Part shown: in pieces, positions 25,386 through 33,942 of the stretch
Position numbering within the stretch: position 1 is the stretch's first letter
Layout of the letters: each line of letters starts with the position of its first letter
Origin: Anaerococcus rubeinfantis
GTDB lineage: Bacteria; Bacillota; Clostridia; Tissierellales; Peptoniphilaceae
DNA: 64,000 nucleotides
Direction of reading: 5' to 3'
Assembly (NCBI RefSeq): GCF_001487145.1
Contig: NZ_LN913016.1
Coordinates: 124,001-188,000 of the forward strand
Position numbers and translations under genes: made by a program
Notes under the pieces: model-generated
What the model saw: only the letters and a program-made list of their open reading frames with translations
Told to the model about the DNA's origin: nothing
Databases searched by the model: none

Positions 25386-27230
25386 ATGAAAAAAGAATTT
25401 AAAGCAGAAGCCAAAAAAGTTATGGATTTGATGATAAATTCAATCTATACAAACAAGGATATTTTTCTTAGGGAATTAATATCAAACGGCTCAGATGCTA
25501 TTGATAAATTATATTATAAAGATTTAAAATCAGATAAAAATGTGGACAAAAACGATTATTATATCCAAATAATTCCAAACAAGGAAGAGAGATCTTTAAC
25601 CATAAGGGATACCGGAATTGGAATGGATGAAAAAGATTTGGAAGAAAATCTTGGAACAATTGCAAAATCCGGTACAGAAATTTTCAAAAAAGAAATTGAA
25701 AATGAAGATTTAAATAATCTAATCGGACAATTTGGAGTTGGGTTTTATTCAGCCTTTATGGTAAGCGAAAAGATTATTGTAAATACAAAAAAAGATGACC
25801 AAGCTTATAAATGGGTAAGTGAAAACGCCGAAAGCTATGAAATTGAAAAATCCGACAAAAAAGAAAATGGAACAGATATTACCTTATTTTTAAAAGAAAA
25901 TACAGAAGATGAAAACTTTGATATTTATCTTGACCAATATAAAATCAAAGAACTTGTAAGAAAATATTCAAATTACATCAGATATCCAATAAAAATGGAA
26001 GTAACAAAGTCAAGAAAAACAGAAGATTCTACAGATGAAGATCCAAAATATGAAGACTATAAGGAAGTAGAAGTTTTAAATTCTGAAGTTCCAATTTGGA
26101 AAAAATCTAAAAAAGATTTAAGCGATGAAGATTATATAAATTTCTACAAGGACCAAGGATTTGGTTTTGACGATCCCTTATCATGGATTCATTTAAACAT
26201 CGAGGGAACTGTTGAATTTAAGGCAATAATTTATATTCCAAGAAAAGCGCCTTTTGATTTTTATTCAAAAGATTACCAAAAGGGCTTACAACTTTATTCA
26301 TCAGGAGTAAAAATAAAGGACAGACACGAAGACTTACTTGAAGATGAATTTTCTTTTGCCAAGGGAGTTGTTGAAAGTGATGATATTTCCCTAAATATTT
26401 CAAGAGAAACCCTCCAAGAAACAAGAGAACTAAGATTTATTGCAAAACAAATAAACAACAAAATAAGATCTCACTTAATGGATTTGATGAAAAACGATAG
26501 GGAAAAATACCAAATATTTTTCAAGGAATTTGGAAATAATTTGAAAGTTTCTATTTATGAATCTTTTGGAGCAAAAAAAGATAGGCTAGAAGATTTATTA
26601 TTGTTTAATTCCTATAGGAAAGATAAGATGATTTCATTGAATGAGTACAAAGAGGCTATGAAATCAACAGATGAAAATATTCTTTATACAGTTGGAGAAA
26701 ATTTAGAAAAAATCAAAAATTCCCCAGCCTTAAAATCAGTAGACGAGGACAAGGATGTTCTTTTACTTGATGAAAAATTAGATGAATTTTTGATAAAGAT
26801 GCTAAATTCTTACAAGGAAATTCCATTTAAATCAATAAATCAAGTTGATGAAGATGAAGAAGAAAGTGAAGAGAACAAAGACTTGGTTGAAAAAATCAAG
26901 GAAATTTTACCAGAAGAAGTAGTAGATGTAAAAATTTCAGATGCTTTATCAGAAGATGTAATTTCAATGATAAAACAAAGGGGAGATGTTTCAATCGAGA
27001 TGGAAAAAACTTTAAAATCTCAAGTAAACGCTCCAGATATAAAGGCGCAAAAAGTTTTGGAAATAAATAAAAATTCCAAGGCCTATGAATTATTAGAAAA
27101 AGATTTGAAAGAAAATTCTGATGAATTTAAAATGATAGTAAATATCTTATTTGACCAAGCAAAACTCATAGAGGGTCTAGAAATAGAAAATCCACTTGAG
27201 TATGCAAAAAATATATGGAAATTAATTTAG
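25386..27230 (+). CDS. htpG: Molecular chaperone HtpG (Hsp90)
   Basis: Bacterial Hsp90, 614 residues, an ATP-driven dimeric chaperone. The GHKL ATPase domain (1-220) has RELISNGSDAIDKL (about 28-41), DTGIGMDEKDL and IGQFGVGFYSAF. The middle and C-terminal dimer domains follow at normal length. A CIRCE-like element overlaps the leader. In B. subtilis htpG is not under HrcA, so the control seen here differs from that model. An aminopeptidase gene follows after eight bases. Confidence 0.97.
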   Translation: MKKEFKAEAKKVMDLMINSIYTNKDIFLRELISNGSDAIDKLYYKDLKSDKNVDKNDYYIQIIPNKEERSLTIRDTGIGMDEKDLEENLGTIAKSGTEIFKKEIENEDLNNLIGQFGVGFYSAFMVSEKIIVNTKKDDQAYKWVSENAESYEIEKSDKKENGTDITLFLKENTEDENFDIYLDQYKIKELVRKYSNYIRYPIKMEVTKSRKTEDSTDEDPKYEDYKEVEVLNSEVPIWKKSKKDLSDEDYINFYKDQGFGFDDPLSWIHLNIEGTVEFKAIIYIPRKAPFDFYSKDYQKGLQLYSSGVKIKDRHEDLLEDEFSFAKGVVESDDISLNISRETLQETRELRFIAKQINNKIRSHLMDLMKNDREKYQIFFKEFGNNLKVSIYESFGAKKDRLEDLLLFNSYRKDKMISLNEYKEAMKSTDENILYTVGENLEKIKNSPALKSVDEDKDVLLLDEKLDEFLIKMLNSYKEIPFKSINQVDEDEEESEENKDLVEKIKEILPEEVVDVKISDALSEDVISMIKQRGDVSIEMEKTLKSQVNAPDIKAQKVLEINKNSKAYELLEKDLKENSDEFKMIVNILFDQAKLIEGLEIENPLEYAKNIWKLI

Positions 27231-27238
27231 GAGAAAAA

Positions 27239-28624
27239 ATGACAGAGTACAAGAGAAAAAATGTTTGGGAGAATTTATCCTCTGAACAAGAAAAAGAATT
27301 AGAAAATCTTTCAAAAGATTATATGGATTTTTTGGACAAGGGAAAAACTGAAAGACTTGCTGCAAAAGAAATTGTAAATTTGGCAAAAAAAGCAGGTTAT
27401 GTTGACCTTGAAGAAAAAATCAAGGCTGGAAAAATTAATTCAGGCGATAAAATTTACGCAGTAAATAAAAATAAAGCCGTAGCAATGTTTCACATAGGAA
27501 GTGAAGATTTATCAGAAGGACTTGCTATAGTTGGAGGTCACATCGATTCACCAAGACTTGATTTAAAACCAGTTCCACTTACAGAAGAAAACGGACTTGC
27601 CTATTTAAAAACTCATTATTATGGGGGAGTGAAAAAATATAATTGGACAAATATGCCCCTTGCCCTTCACGGAGTAGTTTTTACAAAAAATGGAGAAAAA
27701 GTAGATATTTCAATTGGAGATAAGGAAGATGAGCCAGTATTTTTTATATCAGAACTTTTAATCCACCTATCAAAAAAATTATTAACCAAGCCTGCTGAAG
27801 AAGTTGTAACAGGTGAACAACTATCAATAATTGTAGGAAATAGACCACTTTTAGATGAAAAAGAAAATCCGGTAAAGAAAAACATTTTGAAAATTTTAAA
27901 TGAAAAATACGGAATTGAAGAGGAAGATTTTATAACAGCAGAACTTGAAGTAGTTCCAGCAGGAAAATCAAGAGAAGTTGGTTTTGACAAATCAATGATT
28001 GCATCACACGGCCATGACGATAGGGTTTGCTCATACGCAGCTTTGAGAGCTCTACTTGATATAAAAGAAACAAGAAAAACTTTGGTAGGACTTTTTGTTG
28101 ACAAGGAAGAAATTGGTTCAGTTGGAGCAACAGGAATGACTTCCCAATTTTTCGAAAATTCACTTTTAGAAATTATGAATTTAAAAGAAGATTTTGATTT
28201 AATTAAATTTAAAAGAGCTTTGAGGAATTCTAAAGTTTTATCAGCTGACGTAACCTTGGCAGAAGATCCAAACTTTAAAGATGCAACAGAAAGTCAAAAC
28301 TCAGCTCAAATTTCTCACGGAGTTGCCCTTACAAAATATACAGGTTCCGGTGGAAAAGGCGGATCAAACGATGCAGATGCAGAATATTTATCAGAAGTTA
28401 GACTTGCCTTTAATAAAGACGGAGTAATTTTCCAAACAGGAGAGCTTGGAAAAGTTGACCAAGGTGGTGGAGGAACAATTGCCTATATTCTTGCAGAATA
28501 TGGAATGGATGTAGTTGATTGTGGAACACCAGTAATTTCTATGCATGCACCAATAGAATTAATTTCAAAAGCTGATTTTTACTCAACATTTACAGCTTAT
28601 AGAGCTTTTTATAAAAATATTTGA
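27239..28624 (+). CDS. M18 family metalloaminopeptidase
   Basis: Zinc aminopeptidase of the M18 (aspartyl aminopeptidase) family, about 461 residues. Metal-binding and catalytic motifs are GGHIDSPRLDLKP (about 97-109), SHGHDDRVC (about 256-264), DKEEIGSVG (about 286-294) and a C-terminal SMHAPIELIS. The start is placed at 27239, after TAGGAG; an in-frame ATG at 27215 lies inside htpG. The eight-base gap to htpG and the lack of a terminator suggest co-transcription, which would put it under heat-shock control. Confidence 0.93.
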   Translation: MTEYKRKNVWENLSSEQEKELENLSKDYMDFLDKGKTERLAAKEIVNLAKKAGYVDLEEKIKAGKINSGDKIYAVNKNKAVAMFHIGSEDLSEGLAIVGGHIDSPRLDLKPVPLTEENGLAYLKTHYYGGVKKYNWTNMPLALHGVVFTKNGEKVDISIGDKEDEPVFFISELLIHLSKKLLTKPAEEVVTGEQLSIIVGNRPLLDEKENPVKKNILKILNEKYGIEEEDFITAELEVVPAGKSREVGFDKSMIASHGHDDRVCSYAALRALLDIKETRKTLVGLFVDKEEIGSVGATGMTSQFFENSLLEIMNLKEDFDLIKFKRALRNSKVLSADVTLAEDPNFKDATESQNSAQISHGVALTKYTGSGGKGGSNDADAEYLSEVRLAFNKDGVIFQTGELGKVDQGGGGTIAYILAEYGMDVVDCGTPVISMHAPIELISKADFYSTFTAYRAFYKNI

Positions 28625-28649
28625 CAAGAAATTTAATCTGGCGTATAAT
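28621..28649 (+). promoter_or_regulatory. Consensus promoter 1 of veg
   Basis: TTGACA (28621-28626), 17-base spacer and TATAAT (28644-28649): perfect consensus. The -35 overlaps the stop codon of the preceding aminopeptidase gene. Confidence 0.85.
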
Positions 28650-28660
28650 ATTATGCTAAT

Positions 28661-28689
28661 TTGACTTATCCACAATCCTGTAGTATAAT
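28661..28689 (+). promoter_or_regulatory. Consensus promoter 2 of veg
   Basis: TTGACT (28661-28666), 17-base spacer and TATAAT (28684-28689), 40 bases downstream of promoter 1. The spacer contains TTATCCACA (28666-28674), identical to the E. coli DnaA-box consensus. veg is known in Bacillus for very strong promoters. Confidence 0.85.
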
Positions 28690-28716
28690 AATTACAAATG
28701 CATGGAAGGTGGATAT

Positions 28717-28956
28717 ATGGAATTTAAATCAGTTAATGAAATAAGGTCAGAAGTTAAAAGAAACGTAGGAAAAGAAGTTACTTTAAAAGCTGATAAGGGT
28801 AGAAAAAGAATTGTTACCAAAAGCGGTGTAATTTTAGACGCTTTCCCAAGTGTATTTACAATAAAGGTAAATAATGATTTTGATACAGAAAGAACTGTAT
28901 CATACAGCTATTCAGATGTTCTAACATCTACAGTAAGATTACAAATAAAAAATTAA
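28717..28956 (+). CDS. veg: Veg family protein
   Basis: Small cytoplasmic protein of 79 residues in the Veg family (DUF1021), abundant in Bacillus and reported to stimulate biofilm gene expression. The core VGKEVTLKADKGRKRIVTKSG is diagnostic, and a basic patch suggests nucleic acid contact. An in-frame ATG at 28702 is less likely because GGAAGGTGG (28704-28712) is itself the ribosome site for the ATG at 28717. Two tandem consensus promoters drive it, implying strong expression. Confidence 0.92.
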   Translation: MEFKSVNEIRSEVKRNVGKEVTLKADKGRKRIVTKSGVILDAFPSVFTIKVNNDFDTERTVSYSYSDVLTSTVRLQIKN

Positions 28957-28970
28957 TTATAGATTAATTC

Positions 28971-29005
28971 AAAAAATCATCCCAATATTTTGAGGATGTT
29001 TTTTT
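28971..29005 (+). terminator. Intrinsic terminator after veg
   Basis: CATCC (28978-28982) and GGATG (28994-28998) form the core stem, flanked by A- and T-tracts. The stem is short but the T-run is long. Confidence 0.7.
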
Positions 29006-29067
29006 TGATTTTAAATTTATTTAAAAATTTACTTATGTTTCAAATTTTTCATTCTAAAAAATTACAC

Positions 29068-29100
29068 AAAAAAAAGAGCAAGAAAACTTACTCTTTTTTT
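29068..29100. terminator. Terminator of the small lipoprotein gene
   Basis: An A-tract with GAGCAAG pairs with CTTACTC plus a T-tract, about 13 bp with one G-U pair. It is usable from both strands and lies just past the minus-strand lipoprotein gene. Confidence 0.75.
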
Positions 29101-29116
29101 TATTTTCAAATTTTAA

Positions 29117-29338
29117 TTAGTTATTTGATCCAGCGTCTGAAGCAGGTGTACTAGCATCATTTGATGATGGTGTGCTTGCTTCGTTTGAATCCATTGTACT
29201 AGCGTTTGAATCAGATTTTTCTGTTGTAGTTGTTGAAGCTGGTTCGCTTGAAGCGTTTGATGTTGTTTCAGCTTTATTTCCACATCCTACTAATGCAAGT
29301 GATAGTGCTAATACTGGTAATACTTTTTTAATTTTCAT
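29117..29338 (-). CDS. Small Ser/Thr/Asn-rich lipoprotein
   Basis: 73 residues: a basic start (MKIKK), hydrophobic core and lipobox LVGC with Cys19, then a tail of almost only Ser, Thr, Asn, Ala, Asp and Glu. The tail holds a degenerate repeat, roughly SN(D/E)ASTP, also visible in the DNA. It predicts a surface lipid-anchored, flexible peptide. An AGGGGGATT site precedes the ATG, and a perfect 13-bp palindrome covers the promoter. No known family; it could be a short surface decoy or spacer protein, or a rapidly evolving lipoprotein. Confidence 0.75.
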   Translation of the reverse strand: MKIKKVLPVLALSLALVGCGNKAETTSNASSEPASTTTTEKSDSNASTMDSNEASTPSSNDASTPASDAGSNN

Positions 29339-29363
29339 TGTTTAATCCCCCTGTTTAAAAAAA

Positions 29364-29395
29364 TATACTTACTATCATTACCGATAGTAAGTATA
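29364..29395 (-). promoter_or_regulatory. 13-bp palindrome over the lipoprotein promoter (putative operator)
   Basis: TATACTTACTATC (29364-29376) is repeated inverted at 29383-29395 with six bases between, a perfect match. On the minus strand TTGAAT (29417-29422) and a TATATT or TATTAT (29393-29400) place the likely start at about 29388. The palindrome thus runs from the -10 to about +25, the usual place for a repressor site, and a transcript would not contain the whole hairpin. The regulator is unknown. Confidence 0.65.
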
Positions 29396-29477
29396 ATATA
29401 CCAGATTTAAAGAAAAATTCAAATATTTATGTGAAAAATATTTTTCATTCATAATATATAATTAAAGATTTATTTAA

Positions 29478-30818
29478 TTAAATTTCTATATTAACCCAAT
29501 CACCTTTTCTAAATCTTGTCCACAAACCAATAAATCTAGATATTTGGTCAGCCATAATACCAAGCCAAATTCCTTGGATCCCTAAATCTAGGACATTTAC
29601 AAAAAATAGGGTGGCAGCTGATCTTATAAAAGTAATTGAAATTAAACTTACAGCAAGTGTATATTTTACATCTCCTGCAGCTCTCAAGGCTCCGCCGAAT
29701 ATAATTTGAGATATTTGGAAAATTACTATAAAAATCAAATAAAAAGTTATTATTGATCCCATAGCAATAATATGTTCATCATCAAAGAACATTCTAAAAA
29801 TATTTTTTCTAAATAATACCAAAATTAGTGATATTATTATTGATATTGAAAGGCCAATTTCTTGGCAAGTTTTTCCGTATTTTATTGCCTCTTCTTTTTT
29901 TCTTGCACCAAGGGCATTTCCTGTAAGGGCAACTGCTGCAACTTGCATACCATCTCCAAAAGAAAATGAAAGTGAAAGCAAATTCATACCAACATTGTGG
30001 GCTGCAAATTGGTCTGTACCAAGTTTTGCTGCTGTAATTGCTGTAACCAAAAATCCTATCCTTGCTGCTATATTTTCAATAAAAATATTTGAACCAAGTC
30101 CCAAAATTTCCTTGAAAATATGACTTGAAAAATGTAGTTTATGTTTTTTTATTAGCCTAAAGGACATGTAGGATGATCTTCTAAATAATGAAGAAAAACT
30201 CATTATTGCCGCAACAAAAGCCCCCAAAACTGTAGCTATGGCAGCTCCTGTTACTCCCAATTTTGGAAAACCAAGATTACCACCGATTAGTAAATAGTTA
30301 AATAAAATATTTACTATAGTAGAAATTAGATTGGTTGTAAAGGCAATTTGTGTATTTCCACTTCCTCTTTGACCTGCATTAATAGTCATTGAAATTACAT
30401 TAAAAATCATTCCTGCCATAATAATTTTAAAATATGAAACTCCCAAATCATGAGTATCTGGACTTGAGCCTGAAAGTCTCATTATTTGTGGAGTAAAAAT
30501 TACAAAAATTGCAGAAACTATTATACACAAAGACACTGCTACAATCATGGCTGTAACCATAGTTTGATTTGCCGTTTTTTTATCATCTTCACCTTTTCTT
30601 CTTGCAACTAGGGCAGAAACTGAAACTGCAATTGCAATAAAAATTGAAAGGGCGATAAATTTTGGCTGGGTTGTAAGTCCAATTGCAGCAACTGCTGATG
30701 CACCGATTGATGAAACCATGAAGGTATCAATGAGTCCTGCCAAGGAAATAAAAAATGATTCCAAGACAGATGGCCAAGCTATTTGTAGGGCCCTTTTCCG
30801 ATATTTATTTTTTATCAA
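29478..30818 (-). CDS. MATE family efflux transporter
   Basis: Membrane exporter of 446 residues with 12 predicted segments in two six-helix halves. The N-terminal IAWPSVLESFFISLAGLIDTFMV (about 13-35) and the repeat in the second half match MATE proteins, which expel cationic drugs or metabolites against sodium or protons. Length is normal. It lies 16 bases downstream of a pyridoxal kinase gene on the same strand, so the two probably share a promoter. The substrate cannot be told. Confidence 0.92.
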   Translation of the reverse strand: MIKNKYRKRALQIAWPSVLESFFISLAGLIDTFMVSSIGASAVAAIGLTTQPKFIALSIFIAIAVSVSALVARRKGEDDKKTANQTMVTAMIVAVSLCIIVSAIFVIFTPQIMRLSGSSPDTHDLGVSYFKIIMAGMIFNVISMTINAGQRGSGNTQIAFTTNLISTIVNILFNYLLIGGNLGFPKLGVTGAAIATVLGAFVAAIMSFSSLFRRSSYMSFRLIKKHKLHFSSHIFKEILGLGSNIFIENIAARIGFLVTAITAAKLGTDQFAAHNVGMNLLSLSFSFGDGMQVAAVALTGNALGARKKEEAIKYGKTCQEIGLSISIIISLILVLFRKNIFRMFFDDEHIIAMGSIITFYLIFIVIFQISQIIFGGALRAAGDVKYTLAVSLISITFIRSAATLFFVNVLDLGIQGIWLGIMADQISRFIGLWTRFRKGDWVNIEI

Positions 30819-30834
30819 AAAACCACCTTACTTT

Positions 30835-31623
30835 CTATAATTTTTTAAAAATTTCGTTAATATTAATTTCATTTGCGTTATCATCAAGGATTATTTGCAT
30901 ATTGAGAATACTAGCTATCGTATCCCTTGTACTTTTAATTGCAAGTCTAAAATCTTGATTTTTCAAAAAGTTTACCAAAAAAATAGAGTCAAACAAGTCC
31001 CCACTACCACCAAAACTTTTATCCAAATATTTATACTCTTCTTCTATGTATGATTTATCCTTTGATAAAATAAAATACCTGTCATTTTCTTTAATACTTG
31101 TGATAATCATTTTTTTACCAAGATTTTCATAATAATCTACAATTTCATGGGCTGTATCAAACTTATTATCTGTCAAAAATCTTGCCTCTGTAAGGTTTGG
31201 AATAATAATATCAGAAAATTTTGCCATGTACTTATAAATTTCTACAATATTTTTATCAAGACCCTTATAAATTTTTCCATTATCTCCCATAATTGGATCA
31301 AGCACCATAAAAAGATTATTTTCTTTTACAAAATCACAAATTATTTTGGCTTGGTCAAAATTTAGGACAAATCCTACAAAAACTGCGTCATAAATTCGAT
31401 CTTGTTTTTTGTAAACATCTAGGCTATTTTTTAAAAATTTAGTTGAATCAAAAATTTCTATAGGTTTTTGAGAAAATTTATTAGAAATTAAGGCTGTAGG
31501 TATAAAATCAATGTCAAAAGAATAAAAATTCAAAACATCTCTACAAAGACTTCCCCCAATATTTCCACTTGATAAAAAGTCATTAATCAGTAATATTTTT
31601 TTATTTTTTTTAAAAGATTTCAT
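30835..31623 (-). CDS. Pyridoxal/pyridoxine kinase (PdxK/PdxY-like)
   Basis: Ribokinase-superfamily B6 kinase, 262 residues, phosphorylating pyridoxal or related vitamers. It shows DPIMGDNGKIYKG (about 108-120), PNLTEARFL (about 140-148) and the anion-hole motif GGSGDLFDS (about 205-213), with the catalytic Asp. The N-terminus (ILLINDFLSSGNIGG) fits the PdxY group. ThiD is the nearest alternative, but DNGK and GSGDLFDS favour B6. First gene of a two-gene unit with the MATE transporter. Confidence 0.88.
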   Translation of the reverse strand: MKSFKKNKKILLINDFLSSGNIGGSLCRDVLNFYSFDIDFIPTALISNKFSQKPIEIFDSTKFLKNSLDVYKKQDRIYDAVFVGFVLNFDQAKIICDFVKENNLFMVLDPIMGDNGKIYKGLDKNIVEIYKYMAKFSDIIIPNLTEARFLTDNKFDTAHEIVDYYENLGKKMIITSIKENDRYFILSKDKSYIEEEYKYLDKSFGGSGDLFDSIFLVNFLKNQDFRLAIKSTRDTIASILNMQIILDDNANEININEIFKKL

Positions 31624-31661
31624 ATAATCACCTATTGTTTTTTAACTATTCTTATAGAACT

Positions 31662-31690
31662 ATTATAAATATATTAGCTAAAATAAGCAA
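31662..31690 (-). promoter_or_regulatory. Promoter of the pyridoxal kinase-MATE unit
   Basis: Minus-strand TTGCTT (31685-31690), 17-base spacer and TATAAT (31662-31667), followed by an ATAGGTGAT ribosome site before the ATG. Confidence 0.65.
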
Positions 31691-31778
31691 ATATGGAGAT
31701 TTTGTCTAGAAAAATAATATTTCATATTAAATAAATTTTACTCTGTTAAAATGGTGAGAAATTAGATATAATTAAACT

Positions 31779-33380
31779 ATGAAAACTAAAAATAATAACA
31801 TGAAAAAATATAATGAAAAAATCAAAAAAATATTAAATGAGAACAGATTTGTTGAAAAAACAAGATCATCCGTATTGAAAGTAATTTTTGGTAGGGCAGG
31901 CTTGTATTTTCTTTTGGTGCTTGCTCAAATTTTTATTTTTTTACAAATCTTAAAGCACTTATCCCTTGATCCCTCTATTATTTTTGGGTCATCTGCTATT
32001 ATTGCTATAATTTCTCTTTTGGTAATTTTGTCAATGGATGTCAATCCTTATGAAAAACTTTCTTGGTTTTTCTTGATTGCAGCTATTCCGACCTTTGGGA
32101 TTATGTTTTTTCTCCTATCAAGAATTGATATTGGTAAAAAAATCGAAGAAAGTTCAATTATGGATAGCGAAGATGAAACAAATTATTTGCATACAATTGA
32201 CGAAAATTTGGTAAATGAGCTTAAAAATAAGGATAAGGAATTTTATAATTTAGTAAAATATTTAAATGATTACGGTTCATATCCTGTAAGCAAAGATAAT
32301 GATGCAAAATATTATAGGGTTGGAGATGATTGTGTTAATGATTTGATTGAATCAATAAGAAGTGCTAAAGATTTTATCTTTGTTGAATTTTTTATTATTC
32401 ATCAAGGATATTTTTGGGGAACACTACTTGAAGAGCTTACCAAAAAAGCAAGTGAGGGTGTTGAAGTAAGATTAATGTATGATGGAACAAATGCCATTTT
32501 GAATCTTCCTAAAAATTTCCCGGAAGAAATGGAAAATCTTGGAATAAAATGCAAAGTTTTCTCACCGATTTATCCGATTATTTCAACCTATCACAACAAC
32601 AGGGATCATAGAAAAATTTTGATTGTTGATGGAAAGGAAGTTTATACCGGTGGTGTCAATCTAGCGGATGAGTATATAAATGTAAAGGAAAGGTTTGGTC
32701 ATTGGAAAGATACATTTATAAGAATAAAAGGGCCAGCAGTCCAATCATTTACAATTATGTTTTTGCAATTGTGGGATAGTGAAGAAAAAGAAGATTTAAA
32801 AAGATATTTAAAGATCCACCCACAAAAATCTGACGGATATATAATCGGAGTTGGAGATAATCCGATAAGAAAAGAAAGATTTTTCAAAAATATATATATG
32901 CATATTTTAGATACTGCAAAAGATTATGCCTATATTATGACTCCTTATTTAATTATAGATAATGAGATGGTAAAATCGCTTACTTTTGCAGCAAAAAGGG
33001 GAGTTGATGTAAGAATAATTCTTCCGGCAATTCCAGATAAAAAAATTCCCTACATGCTAGCAAAATCTCACTACAAAAAATTAATAGAATCAGGAGTAAA
33101 AATTTACGAATATTTACCAGGTTTTATCCATGCAAAAACTTGGGTTTCTGATGATAAAAAGGCAGTTGTAGGATCTGTAAATGTAGATTATAGGGCGCTT
33201 TATTTAAATTTTGAATGTGGGGTTTATATACACAAACATCCTGTAATAAAAGATATTTTAAAAGATTTTGAAATAACTTTTGATATAGGAAAAGAAATAA
33301 AAATGAGAGATGTAAAATCTTACCCACTTCATAAAAAAATAATAGCTTTCATAGTAAAACCATTTGCTCCTTTAATGTAA
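31779..33380 (+). CDS. Cardiolipin synthase (two-PLD-domain family)
   Basis: Membrane phospholipase-D-type enzyme joining two phosphatidylglycerols into cardiolipin; up to 533 residues. Two or three N-terminal hydrophobic segments (about 30-120) precede two PLD motifs: HRKILIVD at 277-284 and HAKTWVSD at 451-458, each HxK-x4-D. The start is uncertain: TATAAT at 31767-31772 leaves almost no leader before the ATG at 31779. The next in-frame ATG (31800, MKKYNEKIKK) is plausible, and neither has a clear ribosome site. A terminator follows. Confidence 0.93.
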   Translation: MKTKNNNMKKYNEKIKKILNENRFVEKTRSSVLKVIFGRAGLYFLLVLAQIFIFLQILKHLSLDPSIIFGSSAIIAIISLLVILSMDVNPYEKLSWFFLIAAIPTFGIMFFLLSRIDIGKKIEESSIMDSEDETNYLHTIDENLVNELKNKDKEFYNLVKYLNDYGSYPVSKDNDAKYYRVGDDCVNDLIESIRSAKDFIFVEFFIIHQGYFWGTLLEELTKKASEGVEVRLMYDGTNAILNLPKNFPEEMENLGIKCKVFSPIYPIISTYHNNRDHRKILIVDGKEVYTGGVNLADEYINVKERFGHWKDTFIRIKGPAVQSFTIMFLQLWDSEEKEDLKRYLKIHPQKSDGYIIGVGDNPIRKERFFKNIYMHILDTAKDYAYIMTPYLIIDNEMVKSLTFAAKRGVDVRIILPAIPDKKIPYMLAKSHYKKLIESGVKIYEYLPGFIHAKTWVSDDKKAVVGSVNVDYRALYLNFECGVYIHKHPVIKDILKDFEITFDIGKEIKMRDVKSYPLHKKIIAFIVKPFAPLM

Positions 33381-33406
33381 ACCTAGTTACAAGCTAGGTT
33401 TTTTAT
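33379..33406 (+). terminator. Intrinsic terminator after cardiolipin synthase gene
   Basis: AAACCTAG (33379-33386) pairs with CTAGGTTT (33394-33401), 8 bp with a seven-base loop, then Ts. Confidence 0.8.
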
Positions 33407-33460
33407 TTTGTAAATTTTTAAGAAATTTCTCAAAAAAATTAGAAAATTTTTTTAAATTAT

Positions 33461-33488
33461 TTGACAAAGAAAAAAATCTATATATAAT
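33461..33488 (+). promoter_or_regulatory. Promoter of the YtrA-type ABC operon
   Basis: TTGACA (33461-33466), 16-base spacer and TATAAT (33483-33488), directly upstream of palindromic repeats. Confidence 0.8.
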
Positions 33489-33499
33489 TAAATTAAGAA

Positions 33500-33527
33500 G
33501 TGTATGGAGATACACCATACACCATAC
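33500..33527 (+). promoter_or_regulatory. Putative YtrA-type operator
   Basis: GTGTA (33500-33504) with TACAC (33511-33515), and GTATGG (33502-33507) with CCATAC (33515-33520, repeated directly at 33522-33527), lie just downstream of the -10. Position and symmetry fit autorepression by the GntR regulator encoded next. Confidence 0.6.
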
Positions 33528-33549
33528 AGAAATAAAGAAAGGAGTTTTT

Positions 33550-33942
33550 ATGTTTGATTTGAATAGTTTATCTCAAATTCCTTTGAACGAACAAATTGTT
33601 GAGCAAACGAAATTAATGATTGCTCAAGGTATTTTGCTTGACGGGGATATGATGCCTTCTGTAAGAGATTTATCAAAAACTTTATTAATAAATCAATCCA
33701 CCGTTCAAAAAGCCTACAACAAATTGAAGGAAGATGGAATTTTGCTTACAAAAAAAGGTCTTGGGACTTTTGTAAGTTTGGATGATGAAAAAATTGATGT
33801 AAAAAAGGAAAGACTTGAGAAAAGACTCTATGATATTTTTTTGAAATGTATTTTTTATGGAATTGATTTTGAAAAAATAAAAGAAATTTATGAAAAAAGT
33901 AAGGAGGATTCTAATGGCTGTGGAAGTAATGAGCCTTTATAA
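33550..33942 (+). CDS. GntR family transcriptional regulator (YtrA subfamily)
   Basis: DNA-binding repressor of 130 residues: a winged helix (about 10-75; IPLNEQIVEQTKLMI, MMPSVRDLSKTL, VQKAYNKLKEDG) with only a short C-terminal helical extension, as in the YtrA subfamily that lacks a large effector domain. Such regulators typically sit first in ABC transporter operons and repress them, often relieved by cell-wall-active antibiotics. Its end overlaps the ABC ATPase start, supporting one operon. Confidence 0.9.
   Translation: MFDLNSLSQIPLNEQIVEQTKLMIAQGILLDGDMMPSVRDLSKTLLINQSTVQKAYNKLKEDGILLTKKGLGTFVSLDDEKIDVKKERLEKRLYDIFLKCIFYGIDFEKIKEIYEKSKEDSNGCGSNEPL

Noticed and set aside
28666-28674. 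Replication origin or DnaA regulation at TTATCCACA
   Set aside because: A single exact 9-mer is expected about once in a window of this size and composition, and no cluster of boxes or dnaA/dnaN genes is nearby.
29432-29447. Perfect palindrome TGAAAAATATTTTTCA as operator or terminator
   Set aside because: Entirely AT and without GC core or T-run on the correct strand; plausible by chance in this DNA.
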